Assembly: GCA_032718475.1 (NCBI GenBank)
Contig: JAUCBJ010005026.1
Span: forward strand, 1-22,422
Source: Nemertoderma westbladi
Taxonomy: Eukaryota; Xenacoelomorpha; Nemertodermatida; Nemertodermatidae
DNA: 22,422 bases
Direction: 5' to 3'
Of the stretch, positions 1-8,271 are shown in pieces. Numbering within the stretch: the stretch's first letter is position 1; each line of letters begins with the position of its first letter. The notes beneath the pieces are model-generated. The model was not told the DNA's origin, did not search any database, and saw only the letters and a list, made by a program, of their open reading frames with translations. Position numbers and translations under genes: made by a program.

Positions 1-145
1 ATGCGATACGAATACTTCCACTCCACACAAAAAATAATTCGTGGTTCATTCGTTCGTGCCACATGCGATACGAATGCTTAGCCACGCCACGCTTAAAATT
101 ATTCGTGGTCCATTCGTGACGCATGCGATACGCATGCAAAGCACT
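1..145. repeat. 60-bp tandem repeat, about 2.3 copies
   Basis: The phrase ATGCGATACGAAT starts at 1 and 63 and returns with one change (ATGCGATACGCAT) at 122. Each copy continues with a short CCAC-containing stretch and then ATTCGTGGT.CATTCGT. Units are 60 to 62 bp. The window opens inside the array, so its left end is unknown. No coding potential is apparent. Confidence 0.75.
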
Positions 146-600
146 CTCAATATGTTGATTCCATAATTACCTGAAGAAGCCCTGATGGGAGAAAGCTTTG
201 TAATAACTGTTGTTATTCATTTCACTATTCACCTGAGGTCAACCCGACCTACCCCGAACTGTATCAATATGATTACCACGGTGACGAGAGCGCGAGAATT
301 CCCCCTTAAGTTACCAATTACGTTTCCAGAGCAACGAAAATTTTCTAATAATTTTTATTATCACTTTGGCTTTTACAATAGAAGCGTATAAGCAATAGGA
401 TATGCAATATGTAATTGGTACTGTAACTATGTAGCGTGACGTGCATACAGTAGTTTAATCAATCGAGTCATTGCTCAATTTCGTTTGCACCAATTTGTGG
501 GAAACCCCACCATTAAAAAAATTGTTAATATGTTTATAGTTAACACCAGTTTTTGATGCCTAGTTTGCCTCGACTACTATAGTATATATTTAAAACGTAC
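146..600. other. Non-coding stretch
   Basis: AT-rich sequence between the tandem repeat and the first exon. An open frame of 68 codons at 185-391 has no recognisable domain and no splice or codon support. On the minus strand this would be intron downstream of the exon at 601-749. Confidence 0.5.
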
Positions 601-749
601 CACAGCTGGATCGGAACAATCTTCACACTTATTTGTGTCGTAGTTAATCCCATACGGAGCTTCACATTCGCATGTTGGTTCGCCCTCACCATTAACTACA
701 CACGATTGGTGGTCCAGGGGGCAAGAGTGACCATCACAGGGGTTAGCAC
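601..749 (-). CDS. Exon of a cysteine-rich EGF/follistatin-like extracellular protein
   Basis: Read on the minus strand, an AG acceptor (750-751) precedes 149 bases ending at a strong GTACGT donor (from 600 downward). The exon supplies two bases of a split codon and then 49 codons, ending in phase 0. The peptide contains NPCDGHSCPLDHQSCVVNG followed by GEPTCECEAPYG and a final CEDC. The spacing C-x4-C-x6-C-x9-C-x-C recalls follistatin-N/EGF-like modules of extracellular matrix proteins. Joined to the exon at 1220-1294, the split codon becomes AGT (Ser) and the frame stays open. Minus-strand poly-C (788-798) lies about 40 bases upstream of the acceptor. The protein family is inferred from cysteine spacing only; a TIL-like module is an alternative. 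Confidence 0.75.
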
Positions 750-1219
750 CTAGTATATAGACCGAAATAATTACGAATAAAAATTGTGGGGGGGGGGGAT
801 AATAATTCAAATTTGAATATTTATTATACTGTGACTAATAAAGAATATACTGAATGATATCAGGAATATATTTCAACTGCAGATTGCACACGGACATTAT
901 TAATCAGAGTGAATTACATGCTCACCTTGCTTGCTTTTTTTTACAATACGTAATAAGTATTATAAACTTGTATCAAAACTATTTAGAGATACATAGTATT
1001 GTTATCGAAATTTCCCAAAAAAAAGTAAGATAGACAGGCGTCATATGTACAGTATGTAGCATAAACTTACCTACTACAGTAATAGACCAGGGATATTACC
1101 AATAAAGGCACTGAAACTTCAACAAACTTAGAGATAAATTAGCTAAATAATTTAAACTCAAGTAGGCCTAGGCCTTGAAACGGGTGATTGATTTTAATCA
1201 AATTAATTAAATAACTTAC

Positions 1220-1294
1220 TTCCGCAGACACCATCAACGAGTGTGGTTCCTTCGGGGCAGATGCAAACAGATGTTCCCCCTTTACAGCCGCAAC
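1220..1294 (-). CDS. EGF-like exon of the same gene (phase 1-1)
   Basis: On the minus strand the acceptor TTGTAG (AG at 1295-1296) and the donor GTAAGT (1219 downward) bound exactly 75 bases: two bases, 24 codons and one base, a symmetric phase 1-1 exon. It encodes CGCKGGTSVCICPEG then TTLVDGVCG, the C-x-C...C-x-C...C pattern of a half EGF/TIL-like module. The symmetric phase matches the exon at 2082-2147 and is typical of shuffled extracellular modules. The gene runs from high to low coordinates, and its first and last exons are not identified in the window. Confidence 0.75.
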
Positions 1295-1520
1295 CTACAA
1301 CAGTAAACAATTTGGTGACAAAAATTCGTAAAAAAACTGAAAAAATAATAATAAAATATATTAGTGAAATAGTATTGATTGATACCGAAATACTACTGAC
1401 TAGATCAGAGGTGTATTAAATTAATTGCCCGGGTACTTTACTGTACCTTGATAGGTCCAGAGAACAAAGAAACAGCTAGATATCAGGGTTGGGTGCAATC
1501 TTCGCCCGCGTACAACATTC

Positions 1521-1728
1521 GCCCGGAGGAAACCTTCGCCCGTAAGGCAATCTTCGCCCGCGAGCAACCTTCGCTCAATAAGATTTGTGTTAGTAAACAT
1601 TTTAGTTACCAATTTGGGGAAAGGAGCAGATTACAGAGACAGCTTTTTCTAACCAAATCAATAATTGTATAATGGGCGAAGGTTGCTCGTGGGTGAAGAT
1701 TGCCTGTGGGCGAAGGTTTCCGCCGGGC
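1521..1728. repeat. Imperfect palindromic (foldback) element built on GGGCGAAG
   Basis: The arm at 1521-1575 (CCTTCGCCC, GCAATCTTCGCCC, GAGCAACCTTCG) reappears as its reverse complement at 1674-1728, about 85% identical over 55 bp with one indel, around a loop of about 98 bp. Further GGGCGAAG/CTTCGCCC words extend from about 1498 to 1806, so the arms are themselves made of a degenerate unit of 15 to 21 bp. It lies in the intron between the exons at 1220-1294 and 2082-2147. It could be a MITE or foldback element; I see no clear target duplication. Confidence 0.7.
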
Positions 1729-1841
1729 GATAGTTGCTCATTTTGAGGACGAAGATTGCTCCGGGCGAAGAGTGGACGCGGGCGAAGCTTTCTCGCCGGC
1801 GAAGTATGCTGCGTACCGATATCAGTACAGATACAGATGTT

Positions 1842-1982
1842 TATACTGCCCTCCTAAGGCAAAACTATGTAACTCAAAAAGTCAAGTTTTGAGAAAAATT
1901 AACCTAAGTTAACGAATCGATACCAATATCTCATTTTCGTCAAAATTCAAGTTACATGGGTCTGCCTTAGGACGGCAGTATA
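1842..1982. mobile_element. MITE-like element with 33-bp terminal inverted repeats
   Basis: The arm at 1842-1874, starting TATACTGCCCTCCTAAGGCA, is the inverse of 1950-1982, ending TGCCTTAGGACGGCAGTATA, with 4 mismatches in 33 bp. The 75-bp core is AT-rich and has its own small hairpin (CTCAAAA...TTTTGAG, 1873-1893). There is no ORF. The TA-rich flanks (TATA on both sides) are consistent with TA-targeted insertion but not diagnostic. It sits in the same intron as the GGGCGAAG palindrome. The parent transposon family is not identified. Confidence 0.7.
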
Positions 1983-2081
1983 TATATAGGCCTACCTTGT
2001 GTAATGTGTAGGCTATTGTCCTTCAGACGTCCGCAATATGTCATTGCGGCAGTGAATGTAATTAAATAATAAGTTACTTAC

Positions 2082-2147
2082 TTCCTGTGCATTGCTCAGT
2101 AGACTCAGTTGTTACTCGACAGGAATCTTCGCAGGTAACATACACAA
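2082..2147 (-). CDS. Cysteine-rich exon of the same extracellular gene (phase 1-1)
   Basis: The acceptor TATATTTTTTCAG (AG at 2148-2149) and the donor GTAAGT (2081 downward) bound 66 bases: two bases, 21 codons, one base. The peptide is VYVTCEDSCRVTTESTEQCT plus G, with three cysteines. Splicing to 1220-1294 rebuilds AGT (Ser) and gives C-T-G-S-C-G-C, a natural-looking disulphide-rich join. Immediately upstream of its acceptor begins the long 34-bp tandem array, whose units carry the same acceptor. The exon that precedes this one was not found, so the upstream part of the gene lies beyond the array or was missed. Confidence 0.7.
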
Positions 2148-3186
2148 CTGAAAAAATATAAAAAATATGTAACTCACAAAACTGAAAAAATATAAAAAAT
2201 ATGTAACTCACAAAACTGAAAAAATATAAAAAATATGTGACTCACACAACTGAAAAAATAAAAAAAATATGTGACTCACACAACTGAAAAAATATAAAAA
2301 ATATGTGACTCACAAAACTGAAAAAAAATATAAAAAATATGTGACTCACACAACTGAAAAAATAAAAAAATATGTGACTCACACAACTGAAAAAATATAA
2401 AAAATATGTAACTCACAAAACTGAAAAAATATAAAAAATATGTGACTCACACAACTGAAAAAATATAAAAAATATGTAACTCACAAAACTGAAAAAATAT
2501 AAAAAATATGTGACTCACACAACTGAAAAAATAAAAAAAATATGTGACTCACACAACTGAAAAAATAAAAAAAATATGTGACTCACAAAACTGAAAAAAA
2601 ATATAAAAAATATGTGACTCACACAACTGAAAAAATAAAAAAAATATGTGACTCACACAACTGAAAAATTAAAAAAATATGTAACTCACACAACTGAAAA
2701 AATAAAAAAAATATGTGACTCACAAAACTGAAAAAATAAAAAAAATATGTGACTCACACAACTGAAAAAATAAAAAAAATATGTGACTCACAAAACTGAA
2801 AAAATATAAAAAATATGTGACTCACACAACTGAAAAAATAAAAAAAATATGTGACTCACAAAACTGAAAAAAAATATAAAAAATATGTGACTCACACAAC
2901 TGAAAAAATAAAAAAAATATGTGACTCACACAACTGAAAAAATAAAAAAAATATGTGACTCACAAAACTGAAAAAATATAAAAAATATGTAACTCACACA
3001 ACTGAAAAAATATAAAAAATATGTGACTCACACAACTGAAAAAATAAAAAAAATATGTGACTCACAAAACTGAAAAAATATAAAAAATATTTGACTCACA
3101 CAACTGAAAAAATATAAAAAATATGTGACTCGCACTTACTGAAGAAATATAAAAAATATATAGGCCTAACTCACAAAACTTAAAAA
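2148..3186 (-). repeat. 34-bp tandem array copied from an intron-exon junction, about 30 units
   Basis: Units of 32 to 36 bp read on the plus strand as CTGAAAAAATATAAAAAATA followed by TGTGACTCACACAA. The main variants are ACACAA versus ACAAAA and AAATATAAA versus AAATAAAAA. On the minus (gene) strand each unit holds a U-rich tract, TTTTTTCAG, four bases (TTGT or TTTT), then GTGAGT. The first unit abuts the exon at 2082-2147, and the first 13 exon bases (plus strand GTAACATACACAA) resemble the unit's GTAACTCACACAA. I counted about 30 ACTCAC-containing units before the SINE. Confidence 0.9.
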
Positions 3187-3200
3187 ATATAAAAATAGAT
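3187..3200. repeat. Target site duplication, left copy (SINE)
   Basis: ATATAAAAATAGAT is repeated exactly at 3343-3356, on the other side of the tRNA-like element. The base preceding each copy differs, so the duplication is 14 bp. Confidence 0.85.
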
Positions 3201-3342
3201 TATTAAGTAATTAAACAGGACTAAGGATGATCAAACTCTATAGCAAATGGAGCGGAAAAAATGAATTCGCCACCAGCGGGGATCGAACCCGCGTCTCCCG
3301 ATAAACGTTCAGGTATGCTAACCACTACACCACGGAGGCAAT
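3201..3342 (-). mobile_element. tRNA-derived SINE, 142 bp
   Basis: An element of 142 bp interrupts the 34-bp array and is flanked by a perfect 14-bp duplication. Read on the minus strand it has a tRNA-like head (3268-3339) with A box TGGTGTAGTGG and B box GGTTCGATCCC, the internal promoter of RNA polymerase III, then a short unrelated body (GAATTCATTTTTTCCGCTCC...) and an AT-rich tail. This is the standard architecture of a short SINE mobilised by a LINE in trans. No LINE in the window shows an obviously matching 3' end, so the partner is unknown. Confidence 0.8.
3268..3339 (-). tRNA. tRNA-like head of the SINE (pseudo-tRNA, apparent anticodon GTT)
   Basis: The 72 bases fold as a cloverleaf: acceptor GCCTCCG with TGGTGGC (one T-T mismatch, one G-T pair), D arm GTGT/GCAT, anticodon stem CCTGA/TCGGG, T stem GCGGG/CCCGC with loop TTCGATC. 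The anticodon loop ACGTTTA would read GTT (Asn) but has C instead of the near-universal T at position 33. With the mismatch, the target duplication and the non-tRNA tail, this argues for a SINE head rather than a working tRNA gene. There is no intron and no encoded CCA. Confidence 0.6.
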
Positions 3343-3356
3343 ATATAAAAATAGAT
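3343..3356. repeat. Target site duplication, right copy (SINE)
   Basis: ATATAAAAATAGAT, identical to 3187-3200, at the tRNA-head side of the SINE. Confidence 0.85.
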
Positions 3357-3505
3357 ACTGTATGTGACTAACACGTAACTAAAAAAATATAAAAAATATG
3401 TGATTCACACAACTGAAAAAATATAAAAAATATGTGACTCATACAACTGAAAAAAATATAAAAAAATATGTGACTCACACAACTGAAAAAATATAAAAAA
3501 TATAC
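3357..3505 (-). repeat. Continuation of the 34-bp tandem array, about 4 degenerate units
   Basis: After the SINE the same units resume (TGAAAAAATATAAAAAATAT with GTGATTCACACAA, GTGACTCATACAA, GTGACTCACACAA) but with more substitutions. The array fades at about 3505, as expected if the distal edge is oldest. Confidence 0.8.
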
Positions 3506-4270
3506 ACAATAAATAAAAAATACCGCAAAATAGAAAAAAATCATACAGTAGGTATGGGACGCAACTGGAAAATATAAGTAGGCTAATATTTAGGCCTATC
3601 TATATATAGGGATGGTCCATCCATAATTATTCTGAAGGTGGGTGAACCACCGTAATACTGTACAACAGATTAAAGAGTAGCCATTACTGACGACCTACCA
3701 AGTGCAAAGATAACTATCAACGTTTTCATGGTTATTTGAAACGTGTTGAGGTGATGTCCAAATTCGGATGAAAAAATCTTAATAAATATACCGATGAAAT
3801 ACACTGTATGAAGAGATACAGTAGTACTGTATGTAAGTAGATGATACAGTATATTATGTAGGGAGTTTTAGGGTTCTTTGGTGTACATGTGGCAGACCAG
3901 CATGTGCGCCACCCATATGGTACATTTGAACATCGATATCATACAGTATATCTATCTGCCGGTACATTCTATGTAGTTTACTGCATTCCCTTGTATAATT
4001 ATAACATAAAAAAATAGTCAAGTATTGATTGTTCAAAGTCGATTAATATACATATTTATTAATTGTTACATGAGCTACTCAATTCTTGAAGTTCAGCATC
4101 TATTAGCAGCCCCAAGATGGAACTGGGTACAATTATATCGTATTCGGCAATCATTAAATTAGTTAATCTGATGACCTACAGCATAATATAGGTCTTGTTT
4201 AGCCTTAGTGTTCTGCAAATGGTTTAACGATTAACTAAATACTGTAAATTTGTGGCCCTAAGCGGCCAGT
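3506..4270. other. AT-rich intergenic stretch without an identified gene
   Basis: No domain, RNA gene or transposon recognised on either strand. A 60-codon open frame at 3854-4036 (minus) has no family resemblance and is probably chance. Confidence 0.5.
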
Positions 4271-4417
4271 TTTGTTATCTTTTTTATTCCCCTGACTTTT
4301 GCAAACTCGTTCGAACAACTTTACAAAACTCGGTAAACAATAAAAGTTTGTTATTTGTAATCTTTTTTTGTTTCCCCTACTATTGCAAACTCGTTCGAAC
4401 GACTTTATAAAACTCGG
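4271..4417. repeat. Direct duplication of about 63 bp (4271-4333 and 4354-4417)
   Basis: The two copies share GCAAACTCGTTCGAACRACT and the flanking TTTGTWATCTTTTTT and CCCCT words and end in AAAACTCGG, separated by about 20 bp. They differ at roughly ten positions. The copies follow the GH47 exon remnant on the minus strand, and there they keep one frame open (LPSF.K.FERVC repeated). Confidence 0.75.
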
Positions 4418-4450
4418 GAGAAACAAATCTAATTGGCTGGAGTGCTTTCT

Positions 4451-4563
4451 AAACACTTCCCAAGCCCACTTCCCCAGCCTCTGTACTGTACTGTACTTGG
4501 CTTCGTGAGTCAGTCGCCATAAATAGAAGTAAGTCTCAACCACTTCCGGTTGCAGGATGTACA
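4451..4563 (-). pseudogene. Fragment of a class I alpha-1,2-mannosidase (GH47) exon
   Basis: On the minus strand a CTCAG acceptor (AG at 4564-4565) is followed by YILQPEVVETYFYLWRLTHE, then AKY and KWAWEVF. This is the characteristic GH47 block YILRPE..ET..Y.WR.TH..KYR.WAWE of Golgi/ER processing mannosidases, which trim N-glycans. Three signs of decay: the Arg of the conserved RPE is Gln; KY and KWAWE are separated by seven residues (STVQRLG) where the family has one, caused by an AGTAC microsatellite expansion; and the expected continuation after WEV (EALE..C.) is missing, with no donor visible. Neighbouring mannosidase exons were not found, so this is probably a detached exon or processed fragment rather than a functional gene. 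The Glu of RPE, a catalytic-site residue in the family, is kept. Confidence 0.65.
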
Positions 4564-4621
4564 CTGAGTCACCAACTCGCCTTCGCTTATCATTCCCGTC
4601 ACCCCCGAACAGGATGCTCTT

Positions 4622-5016
4622 AGGCCCGATACAGGTAGCGGTACGAGTGAATGACTGGTGGTCTCAGGCCCGATACCGGTAGCGGTACGAGTGTATGACT
4701 GGTGGTCTCGGGCCCGATACCGGTAGCGGTACGAGTGTAATGACTGGTGGTTTCGGGCCCGATACCGGTAGCAGTACGAGTGTATGACTGGTGGTCTCGG
4801 GCCTGATACCGGTAGCGGTACGAGTGTATGACTGGTGGTCTCGGGCCCGATACCGGTAGCGGTACGAGTGTAATGACTGGTGGTCTCAGGCCCGATACCG
4901 GTAGCGGTACGAGTGTATGACTGGTGGTCTTGGGCCCGATACCGGTAGCGGTACGAGTGTATGACTGGTGGTCTCGGGCCCGATACCGGTAGCGGTACGA
5001 GTGTAATGACTGGTGG
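4622..5016. repeat. 44/45-bp satellite, 9 units, with a 3-unit higher-order pattern
   Basis: Each unit reads GGGCCCGATACCGGTAGCGG then TACGAGTGTATGACTGGTGGTCTC. Units 3, 6 and 9 carry one extra A (GTGTAATGAC), so lengths run 44-44-45 three times, the last unit being cut at GGTGG. The repeat contains the palindromes GGGCCC and ACCGGT. Open frames of 149 and 172 codons across the minus strand (RYRARDHQSYTR-type repeats) follow from the unit lacking stops and are not likely proteins. It ends against an AT dinucleotide run (5017-5042). Confidence 0.9.
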
Positions 5017-5519
5017 ATATATATACATATATATATATAAAATATTAATTTCAACAGCTGAACTGACACTCAGACCAGTTAGCGTTATAATAGTGAATTT
5101 GTTTTTTATTGAAATTCTATTAATTAAATTAATATATTAAATAGTTATTTGAAATATATTCTAACATAAATATTTTAACTTAAACTTAACTAAACTTTAT
5201 TAACTTAACTGCAGTACAGCAGTACTACGGCCAACAGTCTTACTTCTGTACTTTTAATCCTATGCTACATCTGAAGTTGCTGATCTATTCTGAGTCGCTC
5301 TCATATCGGCCTCAATGTCTGAGGTGGGTCTGATATTTGTTGACCCTGTCCTATGTTTCACTTGGAACAGGGCGTTCCGGGGTATTCCCGCTGATGATAT
5401 TGTTAATTAATAATAATAAGTAAATTGTTCATGTTCAATCTCTCAATTGAATGGAGAGCATTATCATATTGTCCTATTTACATTGTATATTTGATATTGT
5501 TAATTCGGTGGCCTGGTGG
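5017..5519. other. AT-rich spacer with (AT)n run and a possible small minus-strand terminal exon
   Basis: 5017-5042 is a TA-rich microsatellite. Most of the rest is AT-rich with no recognised feature. On the minus strand, 5390 down to 5265 follows a CATCAG acceptor and stays open for 41 codons (GIPRNALFQV...) to a TAG. It has more GC than its surroundings and could be a terminal exon or transposon remnant, but no family is recognisable. Confidence 0.3.
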
Positions 5520-5562
5520 CCTACTACTACTAGGATCGGCATGCTGCATTGCAGCTGCATTT

Positions 5563-6831
5563 TTAAGAATGCTGTGCCGGCTTATCGACAAAATTGCACC
5601 GCCACAACTCCCTATCACCCATGACATTTGCTAGATCATCCGCATCTTCAAGGCCAGTGTCCTTTAAGATGCGTCTCAAGAAAGTCATGGGCTGTCCACC
5701 ATGCTTATTCACACACCTTCAATGTTATATAGTGTCTGGTTGGTGATGTGTGCATTGAACTTGACACAATGAACCCGGCGTAGCATTCTTGTGAATGTGC
5801 CATCCAGAGATTTGGTGTCCTCAGCAGTTAGAGCCCAGCATGGACTCCCATAGAGGAGTACTGGAACTGCTGCTCTAAATAACCGGACCTTAAGTTTCCG
5901 ATTAATTCTCGGTGACTTCCAAATCCTGGAAAGCCTATTCAAAGCCCACGCCTTTCCCTTACGTATTCGAAGGTCCTCACCTGACTTCCGGATCCATGAT
6001 CCCAGGTAACAGAAGTCATCCACATGCTCAAGCATACCATCTTTTGAGCTTATGCTCATCCGATCAGAGACTTGCTGAGGACTTTCAAAGTTAACTGTCA
6101 AAATTTTGGTCTTTCTGGAGTTAATAAAAAGACCAACACTAGAAGCAGCATGTTCTAATGAGCTGAGGAGCCGTTGGGCTCCCTCTAGTGATTCTGAGAG
6201 TACTCCTAAGTCATCAGCAAAGTCTAGATCAGTTAGGTACTTGGCAGGATTTCCTCGACTTCTGGAGCCAGTAGGTGGAGTTATCATCACCCCATCATCA
6301 TTATGATGATCTACGGACATGCGAAGAACATAGTCAACAACAATTATTATGAACAAGAACGGTGCTAGTGTGTCTCCCTGGAGGACGCCCCATAACACTT
6401 CAAATGGTTCTGTGTCACCGTCAACAGTAGACACAAATGTTGTCGAACCATCGTATACTGATCTGATTGCTGCAAAAATTTCATCAGGAATCCCATATAA
6501 TGAAAGTATGCTGAACATACGTGAGCGAGAGACTGAATCAAAGGCCTTGAAGAAGTCAACAAAGATAACAGCCAGATGCCTGTCTTTCTTTTTTGATAAC
6601 TCTTCAATTATCCTTCTAAGTACCAAAATGGGCTCCATGGTCCCATGACCTTTACGGAACCCATTCTGATTTCCACGGAGCAGTCTCTCAATGGGATCCC
6701 TGATGCGATTTAATAGAATTCCATTGTATAGCTTTGCAGCAATCGAGATCAATGAGATTCCCCGAAAAGAACCATGAGTGTTAGGTTGCCCTTCCTTATT
6801 TGTTTTCATTTCTTGTGGGACTTTTGTTGTA
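5563..6831 (-). pseudogene. Reverse transcriptase and C-terminal part of the RTE-like element
   Basis: Continuous RT blocks are visible: RGISLISIAAKLYNGILL, NGFRKGHGT, the first catalytic aspartate in VDFFKAFDSVSR, GVLQGDTLAP, the FADD box in LDFADDLGVL, and DFCYLGSWI. The reading frame from 6809 ends at 5709 after LYNIEGV. The expected C-terminal tail continues in another frame (TFLRRILKDTGLEDADDLAN, then VMGDRELWR) to a stop at 5563-5565, so a frameshift lies at about 5700. Upstream, an in-frame TAA at 6832-6834 separates it from the linker, and the segment between VPQE and FRGISL looks shortened. All three catalytic aspartates remain. Confidence 0.85.
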
Positions 6832-6834
6832 CCT

Positions 6835-7865
6835 TACATGTCTACTATGATGGGATAGATGAGCTTTAAACACTCAGGTATTTTAAAGACCTCAAGGGGA
6901 ACACCATCTACTCCTCTGGCACGATTGGTCTTAATGCTCTTTGCAGCAGCCTTCACTTCTGCAAAGGAGATATCACCAATGGGAATATCTGGGAGTACAG
7001 ACTCAGACACTTTTACTTCTATAAAGTTATCAGGCAATACCCTGTCATTATTGAGGATATTTTCAAAGTGGGCCTTCCAACCATTGAGGCGATCGGCTGG
7101 TGATTCAGCCTTAACATTGGTGGTTGGTTGGCTTTTTCGACCAGCAAGCAAGTTGATCGATCTCCATGCCTGGGATGATTGCCTGCTGTCGTCAGCATCA
7201 TTGATGGCATCAACCTGTTGGTTTATTAGCTCCTGTAAATTAACAGAGTACTGCCTGTTCAGGGACCTAGATGCAGCCTTAACTGCAATCTTGGCCGCTG
7301 TAGTCTGTTTGAGTCGGGACTCTTTCTGCGCCTTGTAGAGGTCATTTCGGCACTTCTGGATTTTGTTGTCAGTCCAGGGGGCCCGTTTCCTGTGTCGATG
7401 GTATACAGGAACTGTTTCTGCAGCTGCTAAGTTAACTGCCTCTGTGAAGGCAGTGTAGTCCTCACAGTGATCTGCCGCCTCAGAGGCAAGAGCCTCATAC
7501 CTGTTGCTCAGCTGTAGTGTGAAGCTGGATCTCACACTTGGCTGTTGCAACAGAGAGGACCAGTCATGCCGTGGCAAGGCAGATTTCGTTGTTCTGCTAG
7601 CACGCAGACTAAGTCTTACCTTGGCCACAATAAGGCGGTGATCACTGGAGAAGGGTCGTAGTGTAAATGCATTACAGTCTTGTATAGAGCTCCTGTATTT
7701 CCTACGAAACAGGATATGGTCTATCTGGGACTTGCGACCACTGGGTCCATTATGAGTCCATAGCTTTCCAGTTCGCTTCTTGAACTGGGTTCCAGCCGAA
7801 AACAATCCATTTCCAGAGATAAAATCCTGAAGATGGACGGAATTTCGGTTAACACTATTGCTATA
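6835..7865 (-). pseudogene. Endonuclease C-terminus, linker and RT N-terminus of the RTE-like element
   Basis: The open frame 6834-7805 reads SGRKSQIDHILFRRKYRSS and SSDHRLIVAKV, which hold the Asp-His and terminal S-D-H motifs of an APE-type endonuclease. A charged linker follows, then NRARGVDGVPLEVFK, the start of the RT fingers. Upstream of its first Met the frame stays open to about 7865 (SPWVYSNSVNRNSVHLQDF), so the Met at 7805 is not a true start but the far side of a frameshift. The part above 7014 is duplicated at 10018-11167. Confidence 0.8.
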
Positions 7866-8271
7866 GACCCAGGGCGATGTAGGTGATTGATGCAGAATGA
7901 TTAAAGTCTCCCAGGAATGTTAAGAATGCATGCTGATCCACTCCATCAGTAGCTGCTTGTAGATTCTGGTAGAAATTTTCCACTTCCTCTACAGGGGCAA
8001 CACTAGTTGGAGAGTAGCACACAATCAGAACCACCTTAGGAAATTTCTTAGCCAGTCTTCCAGAACTTGAGAAGTGGCAACGGATGATGTGGTTAGAAAT
8101 TTGGTCTATTTTGTCCAATGCTGCATGTGCAGTTGGATTCATCAATAGACCAATTCCACCATTCCCACTATCATCTACTGAAGCGAGGGCGAGTCGCCAA
8201 CCGCCCCCCATGTCCTTAATCAGAACCTCATCAGTCTGTCCAGTCTGCATTCGGTGCTCTTGAACACCCAC
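7861..8271 (-). pseudogene. Endonuclease N-terminal half of the RTE-like element
   Basis: GVQEHRMQTGQTDE carries the metal-binding Glu, followed by GGIGLLMNPTAHAAL, VLIVCYSPTSVAP and LGDFNHSAS with the catalytic Asp and Asn. The frame then runs into a stop (IALGL) because of a one-base shift at about 7870; the downstream endonuclease half continues in another frame. A second shift near 8260 joins it to the upstream ORF. Confidence 0.8.

Noticed and set aside
185-391. Small plus-strand gene of 68 codons
   Set aside because: No domain, no splice or promoter support, and composition like the flanks.
3268-3339. Functional tRNA-Asn gene
   Set aside because: C at position 33, an acceptor mismatch, a non-tRNA tail and a flanking 14-bp target duplication mark it as a SINE head.
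2148-3505. CRISPR-like array
   Set aside because: Units are contiguous without unique spacers, AT-rich, and in a eukaryotic gene context.
3854-4036. Another exon of the minus-strand gene
   Set aside because: The open frame lacks the cysteine pattern and no convincing acceptor and donor pair bounds it.
4510-5069. Repetitive proteins of 172 and 149 residues on the minus strand
   Set aside because: They are translations of the 44-bp satellite, which has no stops in these frames; the 45-bp units shift frame, and there is no independent coding evidence.
6349-7338. Plus-strand ORFs of 99 and 159 codons, and their counterpart at 10013-10342
   Set aside because: They are antisense shadows of the RTE reverse transcriptase and linker.
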